DNA of 64,000 nucleotides from Diaporthe sp. PMI_573 (taxonomy: Eukaryota > Ascomycota > Sordariomycetes > Diaporthales > Diaporthaceae). Both the position numbers and the translations under genes were made by a program. The stretch spans positions 868,001 through 932,000 of the forward strand of contig JAJTUP010000021.1 of NCBI GenBank assembly GCA_021399435.1, written 5' to 3'. Each line of letters starts with the position of its first letter. Within the stretch, counting starts at the first letter, position 1. Shown here piece after piece: positions 47,689 through 58,751 of this stretch. The notes beneath the pieces are model-generated. The model saw only the letters and a list, made by a program, of their open reading frames with translations. It ran no database searches and was not told the DNA's origin.

Positions 47689-49207
47689 ATGGCCATCAAG
47701 CAGCTCGTTGCCCTTCTCTCCCTGCTACCGGCAGAGGCGCTGACCGAGACCGTCCTGGGGGCCTACATCTTCCATCGCCATGGAGATAGGACGACCAAGT
47801 CATGGCCTCCTACGTCTCTGACAGCTCTGGGGGCGGACCAGGTCTATGTCTCAGGCCAATGGTACCGGAATCGCTATGTCGCGAGCAACAGCACCCACAC
47901 CATCTTAAACATCGCCTCAGATATCGCGGTGCTCTCTCAGATGGCCATTACCGCTCCAGTGGACAATGTCCTCCAAGCATCAGCCGAGGTCTTCACTCAG
48001 GCCATCTACCCCCCAGCCGGCTCTGCTGCGACTCAGACGTTGGCCAACGGAGAGGAGGTCCAGGCCCCTCTGAACGGATACCAGTACATCCCCGTCAACA
48101 TCGTCAGCTCTGCTTCTAGCACCTCGGGCGCCGAGGACAACCCCTGGCTGCAGGGGAACTCTGGGTGCGCAAAGGCTGTCGTCAGCAGCAATGAGTACTT
48201 TTCGAGCTCCGAGTACCTCGACCTCCTGGGCCAGACCCGTGATTTCTACCAGGGCCTGCTGCCCGTGTACAACACGACCTTTGACTCATCGGAGGCGACC
48301 TTCAAGAACGCCTACGCAAGTATGTACACCTCTTCAGAGCTTTCCCACTGCTTTTCTGACAATTGCAGTCTTCGACTACGTCCATGTCTCACAAATCCAC
48401 AACACGAGCATCCCCAGTGATGATCTGCTCACAAACGACACCGTCGTCCAGCTTCAGACCCTGGCTAATATCCACGAGTTGGGCCTTGCTTTCAACAAAT
48501 CCGAGCCTGTGAGAGCCATTGCTGGTTCGGTGCTTGCTGCTGAGATCCTAGAGTCCCTCAACGACACGATGAAAGCCTCCCTCAAGAAGACCTCGGCCGA
48601 GCGCTTCAACGTGCAGTTTGGCGCTTACGCAACCTTCATGTCCTTCTTCGGACTGGCGAATCTCACCAGCACAAGCGCAGATTTCCAGGGAATCGTGGAC
48701 TATGCCAGCTCAATGGCCTTCGAGCTAGTCACCAACGCCACTTTGAATGGGACTGACGCCCCTACCACGGTGAACCCAGACGACGTCTCCGTGCGCTTCC
48801 TCTTCGCGAACGGCTCCGCTTCGGACTCGGCGCCAGCCCAGGAATATCCGCTGTTTGGGCAGGGCGAGACAACGCTCCCTTGGAGTGATTTTGTGACCAA
48901 CATGCAGAAGTTCGCCATCGGAGACACGCAATCCTGGTGTAAAGCCTGTGGCAACAGCACTGGTGTCTGTGCTTCAGCGTCATCCTCCGGTTCCGGCTCA
49001 GATCCCGACTCTGGAGCGTCCTCTTCCAGCTCCGGCTCTGGCCTCAGCGCAGGGGCCGCGGCTGCAGTGGGAGTCTGCTCGCTGCTCGGTCTCGTCTTGC
49101 TCCTCACCCTGGGAGCAGCTCTCGCAGGATTCAGGGTGGTGAAGAGGGGCAAGCGAGGCGCGGAAGCGCAGCCTGCGGCGACGGAGGAGGCTGACAAGAA
49201 AGCTTAG
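47689..49207 (+). CDS. Histidine acid phosphatase-like protein, membrane-anchored
   Basis: Secretory-pathway member of the histidine phosphatase superfamily (branch 2). Exons 47689-48319 and 48369-49207 give about 489 aa. A signal peptide (residues 1-18) is followed by the catalytic RHGDRT with nucleophile H31. Several N-glycosylation sequons (for example NST, NTT, NDT, NGT) are visible. A Ser/Gly-rich stalk leads to one C-terminal membrane span (about residues 440-465) and a basic cytosolic tail, so the protein is probably on the cell surface or in the vacuole. In place of the classical HD proton-donor motif the region reads FGAYATF, so activity or mechanism may differ. The family call is secure; the substrate is unknown. 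Confidence 0.85.
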
Positions 49208-49592
49208 GCGGTGTTTGCCTACGAGGGGCACGGGGCACGTTTGAGGGATTCGTCACACTTGTGGGTGGTGGATGCTCACGCAAAGGCGGAATGTGATTTA
49301 TTGAGTCTGAGGGATAGTTCACCTCTGCTTATAGTCAGAAAGATTACGGGTCATGAACTTCCTCTGTCTTCACTATGTACATGACTAGCTCAGTACAGTT
49401 ACTATAGTATAATCTTTGAACATAAGTTGAATTTGGAAGCAATGGACCTACCCATCGTCGGATCATTCTCGCCGTTAATGTACCTGCAACTGAGATAAAG
49501 ACGCGTCGACTGGGAGCTGAATCCTCAAGTACAAACGATACTGCAACATTTCCAACTGGTCCGTTTGAAATTCCCTTGGCAGTGTAAAGACC
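49208..49592. other. Convergent 3' intergenic region
   Basis: Spacer between the tail-to-tail phosphatase and P450 genes; no feature recognised. Confidence 0.6.
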
Positions 49593-51691
49593 CTACTCTG
49601 ACTCGGCACATTTCTCTATGAATACAGGCCAATCGTGTGGCACACATGTGAACCAAGCACCCCCTAAGTATTAAAACGTTAGCCCTGCTACGGATCCTAA
49701 AAGTGATGCGTTCTGGAACATTCCAAAACATGAAAGACAGGGACCCGTAGAAGGAGAAGAGTGGTACTGACACGACCACTGTTGCTTCGGATCGACCTGC
49801 CTTGTGTTGTAATCTCGCACGACGGCAGCAGCGATCTTGGACAGTTGTAGACGAGCTGCATGCTGGCCTGGGCACGAGGCATAGCCGGCACCCCACTGTG
49901 TCGAATATCAATTTCCCATCGATTCGCACCAAGGCGGTACGCAGAAGACCTACTGGAATGAAACACTTCTCCTTCTCGGCTGCGCCCGGCCGCAGCCACC
50001 GGTCCGGGTTGAACTCGCGCGCATCCGGGCCCCATATCTCCTTGGAGCTGTGGATCACCGACGGGTTGACGGTCAGTGTCACACCTTGCGGGAAGTATGT
50101 GCTGCCAATTGCGACGCCTCCTTCGGGAGCGAGACGGGGGCAGGCCGGCTGGGGATGTTTAGCCGCAAAAGCGTACACATGGTAAACTTTTTTGGTTGAT
50201 ACGTAGTTACCTGATATGGGCGCGCGGACCCGCATACCCTCTTTGATGCAAGCCTGCAGATATGGAAGCCTTGCGGCGTCGGCGAACGAGACCACCTCGC
50301 CCTCACAGCGACCCTGCGCCTGCGCCTCGCATATCTCGTCCTCAGCGCGCTGCCATCCGCCGGGGTGGCGCAGCAGGTGGTAGACGAAGCTCTGGAGGCC
50401 GGCGGAGACGGTGTCGGAGCCGGCGCCGACGTTGGCTGTGGCAAAAGACTCGAGACAGCGCTCTTGTGGTTTATGTTAATAACCATGCTACAGAGCCTGA
50501 AGTTTTGCGTTCGGAAATATTTCAACACATGTAGTAGTGTGGAAAGAGAAGACTTTGTGCTTACGGTTTGAACAGGCGGCTACCGTCCTTCTTAGCCTGC
50601 TCCAAACCCCTGAACCAGTGGCTCACGAGGTCGGGTCGGGCGTCCGGGTTTTCCTGGCTCTCCTTCAGGGCGATCATGGTCGTGTCAAATAGATGGCCCA
50701 TCGGCAGAACGCCGAGCGATGTGACGAAGGGGTTTGGAAATATAACGTGAAGCCATTGGAGGTACCCGACGAATGCAATATATATTTCCAACCCCGTGTT
50801 CATGGCTATGGAGTTGTTGAGGTCCTTTCCCTGGTCGATGAAGCCTGTTTAATCCTCTGTCAGCCTGTTCTTTGGGTTGTACCGAGATGGTTGAATGCGT
50901 TTGGGCTCATTTAAGTAACAGCTGTGCGAGACTCGGACTGACCGAAGGGTTTGGAGAAGATAATGTCACCCGTAATGTCGAAGGAAACGTAGGTAAAGAA
51001 CTTGTCGAGATCCATTGGCTTCTTCTCTTTCGCAAACTTGTCCATCCAGCCGATGAACTTCGATATGTTCGTATCAATCGCTGGCTCAGACTTGCTGACG
51101 TTGTGCTGCAGGTAGCCAGTTGAGAGATACTTGGAGCATTCATTCTTGTCCTTCGGATCTAGCATGCTAAAAGGGGTCGAGAAACGATAGTCTGGGAAGC
51201 ACACTATCTTGTACCAGTCACCCTATACCGAGTCTCAGTGCCTGTGAACACGGGCCGGATGGCTTCAAGGTTGGTTACCTTCGGGAGAGTGGTCAAGAGC
51301 AAAGCCTTGACAGCATCCGGGTGGTTGACGCTGACTTCGTTTGGCGCCATGCGCACGAAATTCCCTAACAGGTGAGCTTCTGGTGAATATAAAGTTGCCG
51401 GAGATGGGGTACCGGCTCCCGTGCGGAATCCGTTAGAAAAGGCGCCCTCGTACCATGTTTATCATGTTGCTCTATAAGCTTCAAGTTCTGCTTTCCACTG
51501 GACACCTGTCTGAGATGCCAAAGCCGCGTAATAGATGCCAGGAACGGTCCAGGAATGGAGCTGATCGGCGAGAAGAAGCGGCGGTGGCAGACAGTCAGGA
51601 CGATGATTGTCGCTATCAACACTGAAGCTTGGATTGGTAGTCCGGTACCACGAAATCCACGAAACCACTGAGAGTCCGTGATTGAATCCAT
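49593..51691 (-). CDS. Cytochrome P450 monooxygenase, pisatin-demethylase-like, eight exons
   Basis: Membrane-anchored microsomal P450. Exons: 51691-51454, 51364-51279, 51222-50943, 50844-50584, 50462-50203, 50148-49954, 49895-49772 and 49663-49593, about 504 aa. An N-terminal anchor (residues about 18-36) precedes the Pro-rich hinge SIPGPF. The I-helix reads GAGSDTVS, the K-helix IKEGMR (ExxR), and the PERF region FNPDRW. The haem loop is WGAGYASCPG with the cysteine near residue 448. The last exon encodes a typical C-terminus (WFTCVPHDWPVFIEK). Oddities: Trp replaces the near-invariant Phe seven residues before the cysteine; exon 4 must use a weak GTAGCC donor because the strong GTAAGC at 50564 leaves no in-frame acceptor; the last intron is an introner-like element. 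A lone P450 with unknown substrate. Confidence 0.85.
49664..49771 (-). mobile_element. Introner-like element, copy B (last intron of the P450 gene)
   Basis: This 108-nt phase-1 GT-AG intron is about 88-90% identical to intron 5 of the S1/P1 nuclease gene over its first 88 or so bases. Removing it restores a textbook P450 C-terminus, which supports it being a real intron. Translation through it would end at a stop at 49671-49673 with an unrelated tail. Confidence 0.7.
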
Positions 51692-54373
51692 ATTACTAGA
51701 TGATATGGTCAGTCAGAAGCTTCCCAAGGGTTGCTCCCGTCCACAATCAAAACACGGCGCAGCAGAAGCTGTCTCAATGAGACAGAGAAAAAGGAATGAT
51801 AGATTCGGAATTGATAAAAGGTAGGCACAAAATTCGGGGTATGATCGAAGCCAAGGTGCACACCAGCACTTCATTCGCGGATAGCTTTGCTAAACATGCG
51901 AGACTTGATGCATGCATACTCAGGTCCCATAGTTCCACAACGCCCTGTCCTATTTGGCTCTAGGTAATCCCACAAAAGGCGATCTTCCGCCACTCACCTG
52001 CAAGATAACAAGCATTATGCATCCTGATATTGAATTCAGCCCACTGCACCAAAGGACTACACGCCAACTGCAGGAAACCCTTGTAGGAAAAGAGCTACAA
52101 AGGCAAAGATCAGCACCGAGTTTTGAGAGAAAAAGCGGTCTTCGTTTGAGGATCTGAAGTATCACATTGTTTTTTTTTAATAGCCCCGCCTGTCCTACAA
52201 GTAACTTCGTCATCACATCAAGAACTTCGGGACACTCAGCGCCCATTCCCATGTAGCAACGGATTTGGATTGGACCTGGAAGCTCGGCCAGGGCATACCA
52301 CAAAGACATCACAGACAGTATGACAATGGCACAGCCACATTAAAAAAGTACGCAACACTATAGCGGAACCCATGTGTGACTTGCTTACCCTCTGCCCAAT
52401 TATCCCATAGGTAGGGTAGTTATCCAACAGGATGGTGTCCTATAAGAGGATAGGAGGGTTATTAGAGGGTAACCTTTAGGAGGGAAGGAGTGTAGGAGGG
52501 CATCCTACTTGAGGGTGTTCTACAGGAGGGTTGTCCCATTGAAGGTTATAACATAGGAGGCTATTCAGCAGGAGGTTTATCTCAAACGAAGTTGGGTAGT
52601 GAATACTGCCTAGACGGTGTGTATAGAGGCTGTGGCCGCGTAGTGGACACCCAGGTGAAGTTTGTAGCCCTGAAAGCCAATATAAGATGAAAAGGATGAA
52701 CACTCTCCCACCGGTTGATATAGCCAGCCTACAATTCTCCAGGTCACTTTACCATCATCTCTGTGAAGATTGTCTACAGGTTTCTGCAGTTGCATGGTAA
52801 TCTTGATGTCATGCTTTCGCCCGCATTAGTCACCATTCACTATTTCCATGAGGGTCTGCGAAATTTTGAGCAGGCACAGAAAGGTCGTGAGACCACTAAG
52901 GAAGGCTAGGGAGGCAGTAGTCTGTCTATACGTAGGTATCAGAGGAAACGCTGGGCGCCGCAAAAAGGTTTGTTGGCTTTCATTGCACCGAAAATCCGCA
53001 ATCCCTGAAGATCGATTCGAGACGAACGGGAAGAAAATGAGCTAGAACGCATGAACATATGTAGGCAATCACCCCCAGTCGCCAGCTCGAGGCTCACGCA
53101 GCGTCCTCTTCTCTAGTTCAGTGCTGGAACGTGCAGCTTACATGCTGCGTCGATTGCAACTAGTCATAATTAAACTAAGCACCTGCGCGTCTACTGTATC
53201 TGGGCCACGGCTGTGACGATATGGTATGGAAAGTGATTGCACTTACACATTCAATATCATAAACGAAATCACCAATGTTAACGGCGAGGTTGATGATAAC
53301 CTGTATGTCTGGCTTGGAGATTTGGCTGTCTCGGGGAAGGTTCAATCCCAGGAACAGTAATGTGAGGAAACTGTTTGAGGCCGAGACCAACGCACAGAAG
53401 GTCTTCTCTTTTACTGCAACTACCACAAACCAACTCGTTCCAATTCGTGTCTTTTACGCCAATCGCCTCGGGCCTGGTTTTTTTCAAGGTGGCAATCACA
53501 CCTTCAACGCCTTTACTTCTCAGCTGTAGCGGAACCCAAGTTGCGCCGGATTGGCTGCCTTGGCAACAGGAGCGAGTCTTAGCACCAACAGTTTAGTGAA
53601 AAAAAAAGACTTGGTTCCATTGCGACAAACCCTTTTGTTTATCTGTGTCCTTCAGGCGATGAAGACGTAGGGCGGCGTGTTGGTCCATGGATCAAAGGAA
53701 CCCTATCCAAGTACCAGGAATTATACGAGTACTGAAGTGGCGGCATGCAAAATGACTTAACTACAACAATAAGATGAGGAATTTCGTGACGGCAAGTGCG
53801 TTTTCATAACAGAGTGACATTGCATCGCTGCCATTTGCCCGTGTATATGTATATATATCCTTTTGTGTACGCGCTCAGCCGCGGACAGCACATAATTCGT
53901 CAGGGTATCAATCAATGCCATAACCTGACTGCTGGCGGAAACAAAGCCCCTTCCTTAACTCCACGTGAAGAAATATCATCTCTTCAACTCCAACGCCATG
54001 GCTAACTTCCTGTATACATGCACGCGTATTTTTTGCGTCCCAATCGTTTTGAGTAGAGAATTTGCTGAAGCCACAGCTATCCCGTTCCTGTTTTGGGCTT
54101 GTCACCGCATCGCACTCTTCGCTATGGAGCCTCCACGAAAAGGTGGTGGTGAGGACCTGAAATAAAGCGCGAGCGGGCAGCCCGATCCAAAACATTCCAT
54201 TATTTCAACAGAATGCCCTCGATTGGTGGGCATGAGGCCGTGGTCCTGAAGGACGAATTACGGCCGTGGCTGTCAGCTTGTCCGTCATCGACAAACCCGA
54301 CAAACCACCACCTTCCAATACATCGCTGCCAGAGACTATGCATCTAGCAACAATTAAAGTGCGCGTACGCGGT
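51692..54373. other. Gene-free AT-rich region
   Basis: About 2.7 kb with no convincing gene on either strand; frames such as the minus-strand one at 51950-52312 are short and match no family I know. It contains the degenerate TAGGAGGG-type array at about 52415-52585. It could be old, mutated repeat DNA. Confidence 0.45.
52415..52585. repeat. Degenerate AGGAGGGT-type tandem repeat
   Basis: Diverged units of about 15-20 bp containing AGGAGGGT or TAGGAGG (for example TAGGAGGG, ACAGGAGGG, CATAGGAGG) recur about nine times. Spacing and sequence are imperfect. Confidence 0.6.
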
Positions 54374-56634
54374 TTAAGTGATCAAATCACCTGCAATACC
54401 CACAAGCAAGGCCTGTAGCGCAACGCTGACGGCCCAGAAGCCGACCTTCTTGAGTCGCTTCACACGTGAGTGCTGGTTCTCGACGTCGCGGGCAAATGCT
54501 GTGTACACTTCTGCAGACATGTCGTCCATCAGGCCACAGTCGAAAAACGTCCAGGATCCATCAAAGTCCTGGTGCCGCTTTACGATGCGACAGTTGATCG
54601 GGATATATGTGTGCTTGGCGTTGATGTAGGCCACGATGGGGCGCACCAAGTTCTGGTTGACATACGAGATATCCGGAGTGGCATGGAACATTGGCACAGA
54701 TGCCCGGACATCGTTGAGGTGAATTCGAAGATCCATGACCAAGTACCGAGGAACTTCTTCTTGTTGAGTCGGATCCAGTGACTCGTCCGTATCTGAGGTA
54801 TTGGCCCACGTTTCCTCCCCGTGGTATTCGGTGTTTTCTGAGAGGTGACCCTTGGTTGGGCCAGATGGTTCGTTGTTGATTTTGTAAGAGCTCATGTTTG
54901 TTCCGATGTCTTTGTCCAGGATTCTCAGATACCGATTGCTGGTGACTGCATCCTCCATTTTGTCATAGAAATCGCTCATGACCTTGCCAATGCTCTCGTC
55001 GGGATCTGCTGGGAACATGACATCTGCCACAATGTCGACGTTTCCTTCATAGATCCACCCGAACGTGCCTTGGACACCACGGTTCAGATGATCAATTTTG
55101 AGCCCGTCAATGCGGAGACGGCTGAACTTCTTCCAGGCACTCGGTTCTCCAAGGTTATCTGCGGCGTACTTCTCCTCACCAGCAGGTGCACCGTGGATCT
55201 GTTTCGGGTGTATGGTAAATAATGAGCCGTCAAAAGACCCTGACATGTGTGAAGCAGAGAGGAAGTCGTAGAAGAGCCACTGTTTCCGTAGCTGAGGCAG
55301 CTCGCAGCTGTATATGCTCACGGAGAATGGGCGAAAGCCATCGGGTTGATGGACTGTGACCAGTAAATCTTCGAGTTTGAAGTGCTCAATTTCAAAATCA
55401 CCTGGCTGGCCGACGTGGCGGTAGGACAGGGGGTCCATCGGCTCCCCTGACCAGAACACAGACGTGCGGTCGACAACGCCGCGGACTCCCTTCACCTCGA
55501 CGTCTCGAAGAGGACCCTTGCTGTTCCACCATTTGGCAAAAGAAAGCGTGACGTCCACTTCACTGATTGTCACATCAAACTGGGTATAGTTACCATCGTC
55601 ATCATTGGCCTGGGAGTCGGGCTGCGCCGCGGCGGCGGCGGCGGCGGCGTCTGTAGGAGAACCTTTCGAGACGGACGACTTGATCTGGCCAGGACGGCGC
55701 GACACAAAAACGTTGCGGAACGTGATGACGCCATCCCTCCACTTTGGCACAATAGCCGATTCGAAGACGACGGTGACTCCGGCTGCTTGAGTGAGGTAGT
55801 CACCAACCCATCGAGCGAGTGTTTCTGTTGACGATGGTCAGCGGCTGCAGCGAAGAGAGTCTTAACATAATACTTACCTTGTGCGAAGACGGTATTGACC
55901 AAGAGAATCAGGAGCGAGCAGAACGTAGTGGTTCCAACAAGGATCCAGACAAAGTGCCCAAACAGTATCCAGGACAAAAAAGCACCCCACTCGTCGGCAT
56001 TGAAAGGTCTCGCACTTCGTATAGAGAACCACTTGAAGCGGACCTTGAGCCTCTGCCAGAACCCATTCGCGGCGGACAGAAGCTCTTCCTTGGTAGGCCG
56101 ATGGGGCATCTTGGGCAGATGCGGGAGATGCAGGTATCTCGAGACTGAGTCCGTGAGGCTGTCATGCCCTTCCTCGGCATTCTTCCCTGCGGCCTCGTGG
56201 TCCTTGCCCTTGGCCGCCGCATTGTGCGGGCCCTGCTGTGTACTGGCCGGCTTTCCTTCCTCTCCTGCTTTTGAGCTCTTGTACCGCCTTCCCTGAATCT
56301 CCCCAGCCGCGCCAGACGTGTGAATGCTTCTCGCCCATGCCAGCCTTGCCATTCGGACGACCACAGCATGGTTGGAGGTGGTTCCTTTCACGACCGATTC
56401 GGATGCAGTGGCGCAGCTGGCGAGCGCGTTCTGGGTTGAAGGTGGGGCATCGAGGGCGAGCAGCAGCAGCCCGCCTGAACAGTGGCGTCGAACATTGTGC
56501 TGGGATATCGATCGGACCTGTGGATTGAACGAGGCGAAATTGAAGGCGAACGGTCTCTGGGCGGTTCTAGGAGTAAAGCTTCGGGCGATGCTTTCCCAGA
56601 CAATGCGCCCGAACTTTGTCGAGCTGCTAGACAT
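54374..56634 (-). CDS. MDM31: Mitochondrial distribution and morphology protein Mdm31
   Basis: Inner-membrane protein of the Mdm31/Mdm32 family needed for normal mitochondrial shape and lipid homeostasis. Exon 1 is 56634-55878 and exon 2 55824-54374, joined over a 53-nt GT-AG intron, about 735 aa. The Arg/Ser-rich N-terminus looks like a mitochondrial presequence. A first membrane segment lies near residues 215-250 (FLSWILFGHFVWILVG). The conserved intermembrane domain includes VPKWRDGVITFRNVFVSRRPG, FAKWWNSKGPLRDVEVKGVRG and HPKQIHG. The protein ends with a second membrane span. A poly-Ala run near residue 310 comes from a GCC array. The start could be ambiguous within the presequence. Confidence 0.93.
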
Positions 56635-57520
56635 TCTCCTGGCGGTGCAAGCGGTTCATGTTGAAGCGAGAGTATGAAATCAGACACGGCAAGCTGGTTT
56701 ATGCAGCACTGACGTCGAGTGGTGGTTGGGATTGTGCCGCTAGTGACTGCGACCACTCAGTCTCTAGTCTGGATGGTCTATCTACCCGTTGGAACAAAGG
56801 CTTTATTCCAACTGGAGAGATGTGAGAGTGGCCGTCTATTGTGGGTTGTCACCGGATTTTTCGACCGACAAGTGCTCGTGTCGCAACTGCGCCTGCTTGT
56901 ACAACCAGGTCGCGCCCTTCAAATAGGGATGGGGATACCCCGCATGTCGAATGTCCGTGAGTCACCAAATGAATGATTATGCTGCCGCGACAGCTTGAGG
57001 GACGTCGTCTCTTGTGATTGGTATGCCTCTGTTGTTCTGCCGGAGGAACCTCGAGGTCGGGAGGCAGCTCGCATGAAGAGAACTTTGGAGCGATGACGCG
57101 CTAGACACCAAGGATCCCCGGCTGCAACGGGAGCAGGGATTATTCGCACCCACCCACGCCACCATTTTGCGATAAGAGCTTGATTGTCGATCTGGCTGTC
57201 TGGTCGCCCCACCGTCTGGACCACAACTTTTGCATCCCACCGCCCTGGCCAGAAACTTTTCCAAGGGTGCTGCACGCTGCCCATCAAGCGACGACCCTCC
57301 AGTCTTGGACTTGCCACAACCGACATTCAGAATCATTGGCACCCGACACATCTTATCAGGAGATCATCCAAGCACAACACTTGCTGTGTATCACCAAGTG
57401 AGATCAGATCGCACGCTTCACAGCCCATGATCCCGGACCAGTTTTCTGTCTGGACCCCCGCGTTATTGACACAGCGGACACCCTCCTGCCGATAACTACC
57501 AACACATACACATCACCACC
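56635..57520. other. Divergent promoter region, MDM31 and PNO1
   Basis: About 0.9 kb shared upstream region of two conserved genes. No other gene is recognised. Confidence 0.6.
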
Positions 57521-58392
57521 ATGCCTGCGCCAACAGCCCTCAAGGCTGCCCCCGAGCAGCCAGCAGCCAACACCCCCCTCCCAGCTGATTCCCAAGACGA
57601 CGACGACGTCCTCCTCGACGCCCCAGACGCCGCCCCAGCAGCAGCAGGCGCAGAGGGGGAGGCGCCCCAGCAGCCCGAGACGGACATGCAAATCGACGAC
57701 GCCGTGGACGAGGAGGGCCGGCCGCGCTTCGCCCCGTCCTCGGCGAGGGCGGAGGCTGTGCGTGTCGAGCACCGCAAGGTCCCCATCCCGCCGCACCGCA
57801 TGACGCCGCTCAAGGCCTCGTGGCCCAAAATCTACCCGCCCCTGGTCGAGCACCTCAAGCTGCAGTGCCGCATGAACATGAAGAGCAAGGCCGTCGAGCT
57901 GCGCACCTCAAAGGCCACCACCGACAACGGCGCCATCCAGAAGGGCGCCGACTTCGTGCGCGCCTTTGCGCTGGGCTTCGACGTCGACGACGCCATCGCC
58001 CTGCTGCGGATGGACGACCTTTACATCGAGACGTTTGAGATAAAAGTATGGTGGAAACCCCCGCCCCTGCTGCCCCCTATACTTTCTTCTGCTGCTATCA
58101 GGCGATGCTGAACATGTAATCTCCTTTCTAGGACGTCAAGACACTCCAGGGCGACCATCTCGCCCGTGCCATCGGCCGCATCGCAGGCAAGGACGGCAAG
58201 ACCAGGTACGCCATCGAGAACGCCTCGCGGACGCGGGTGGTGCTCGCCGACTCAAAGATCCACATCCTCGGCGCCTTCAAGAACACGAGGATCGCCCGTG
58301 AGTCCATCGTCAGCCTGATCCTAGGAAAGCCGCCAGGCAAGGTCTACAACGGCCTGAGGACGGTGTCGGCCAGAATGAAGGAGAGATTCTGA
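57521..58392 (+). CDS. PNO1: 40S ribosome assembly factor Pno1/Dim2
   Basis: KH-domain RNA-binding protein for small-subunit pre-rRNA processing at the 3' end of 18S rRNA. Exons 57521-58045 and 58132-58392 give 261 aa. An acidic, Ala/Pro-rich N-terminus of about 80 residues precedes the conserved core: [29 protein letters not shown] and the [21 protein letters not shown] helix. The KH GxxG loop is seen as [17 protein letters not shown]. The C-terminus [23 protein letters not shown] is nearly invariant in the family. The gene looks complete. Confidence 0.96.
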
Positions 58393-58751
58393 GCGCCTGT
58401 GGGAAGCGGGCATTTCACGATTATACAATGGCATGAAGGCGAACCGGCGTTTTTCTTTGGGGTTATGATCTGGCCGAAAAGTTTGCATTCTGTAGAGGAA
58501 TTTCGGATACCTGAAGACAGCATGTCTCGTTCCAAGAGGCGGAGAACGACACTCCTGAGACATTGAATGGCTAAATACCTCCAATGATTATTTGCTTTCG
58601 TGCGCAAAGCCTGGTTGTGTGGCGTCAGAGAAACGCCTGCTGGATGGGGTATCTGGTCCAAAAGAAGGAGGCTAACATGTCGCCTCGAAAACTCATAACA
58701 AAGTTCTGCACCTCGTTGGTGCTGCAACGTGCTTGCACGGCAGCCTTTGAA
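58393..58751. other. Convergent 3' intergenic region
   Basis: Spacer between the tail-to-tail PNO1 and RAD60-like genes; no feature recognised. Confidence 0.6.

Noticed and set aside
51950..52312. 120-codon minus-strand frame upstream of the P450
   Set aside because: No recognisable domain, and it starts from no clear conserved N-terminus; not called.
53330..53360. GGTTCAATCC, similar to a tRNA B box
   Set aside because: The upstream sequence does not fold into D and anticodon arms and no A box is found at a suitable distance.
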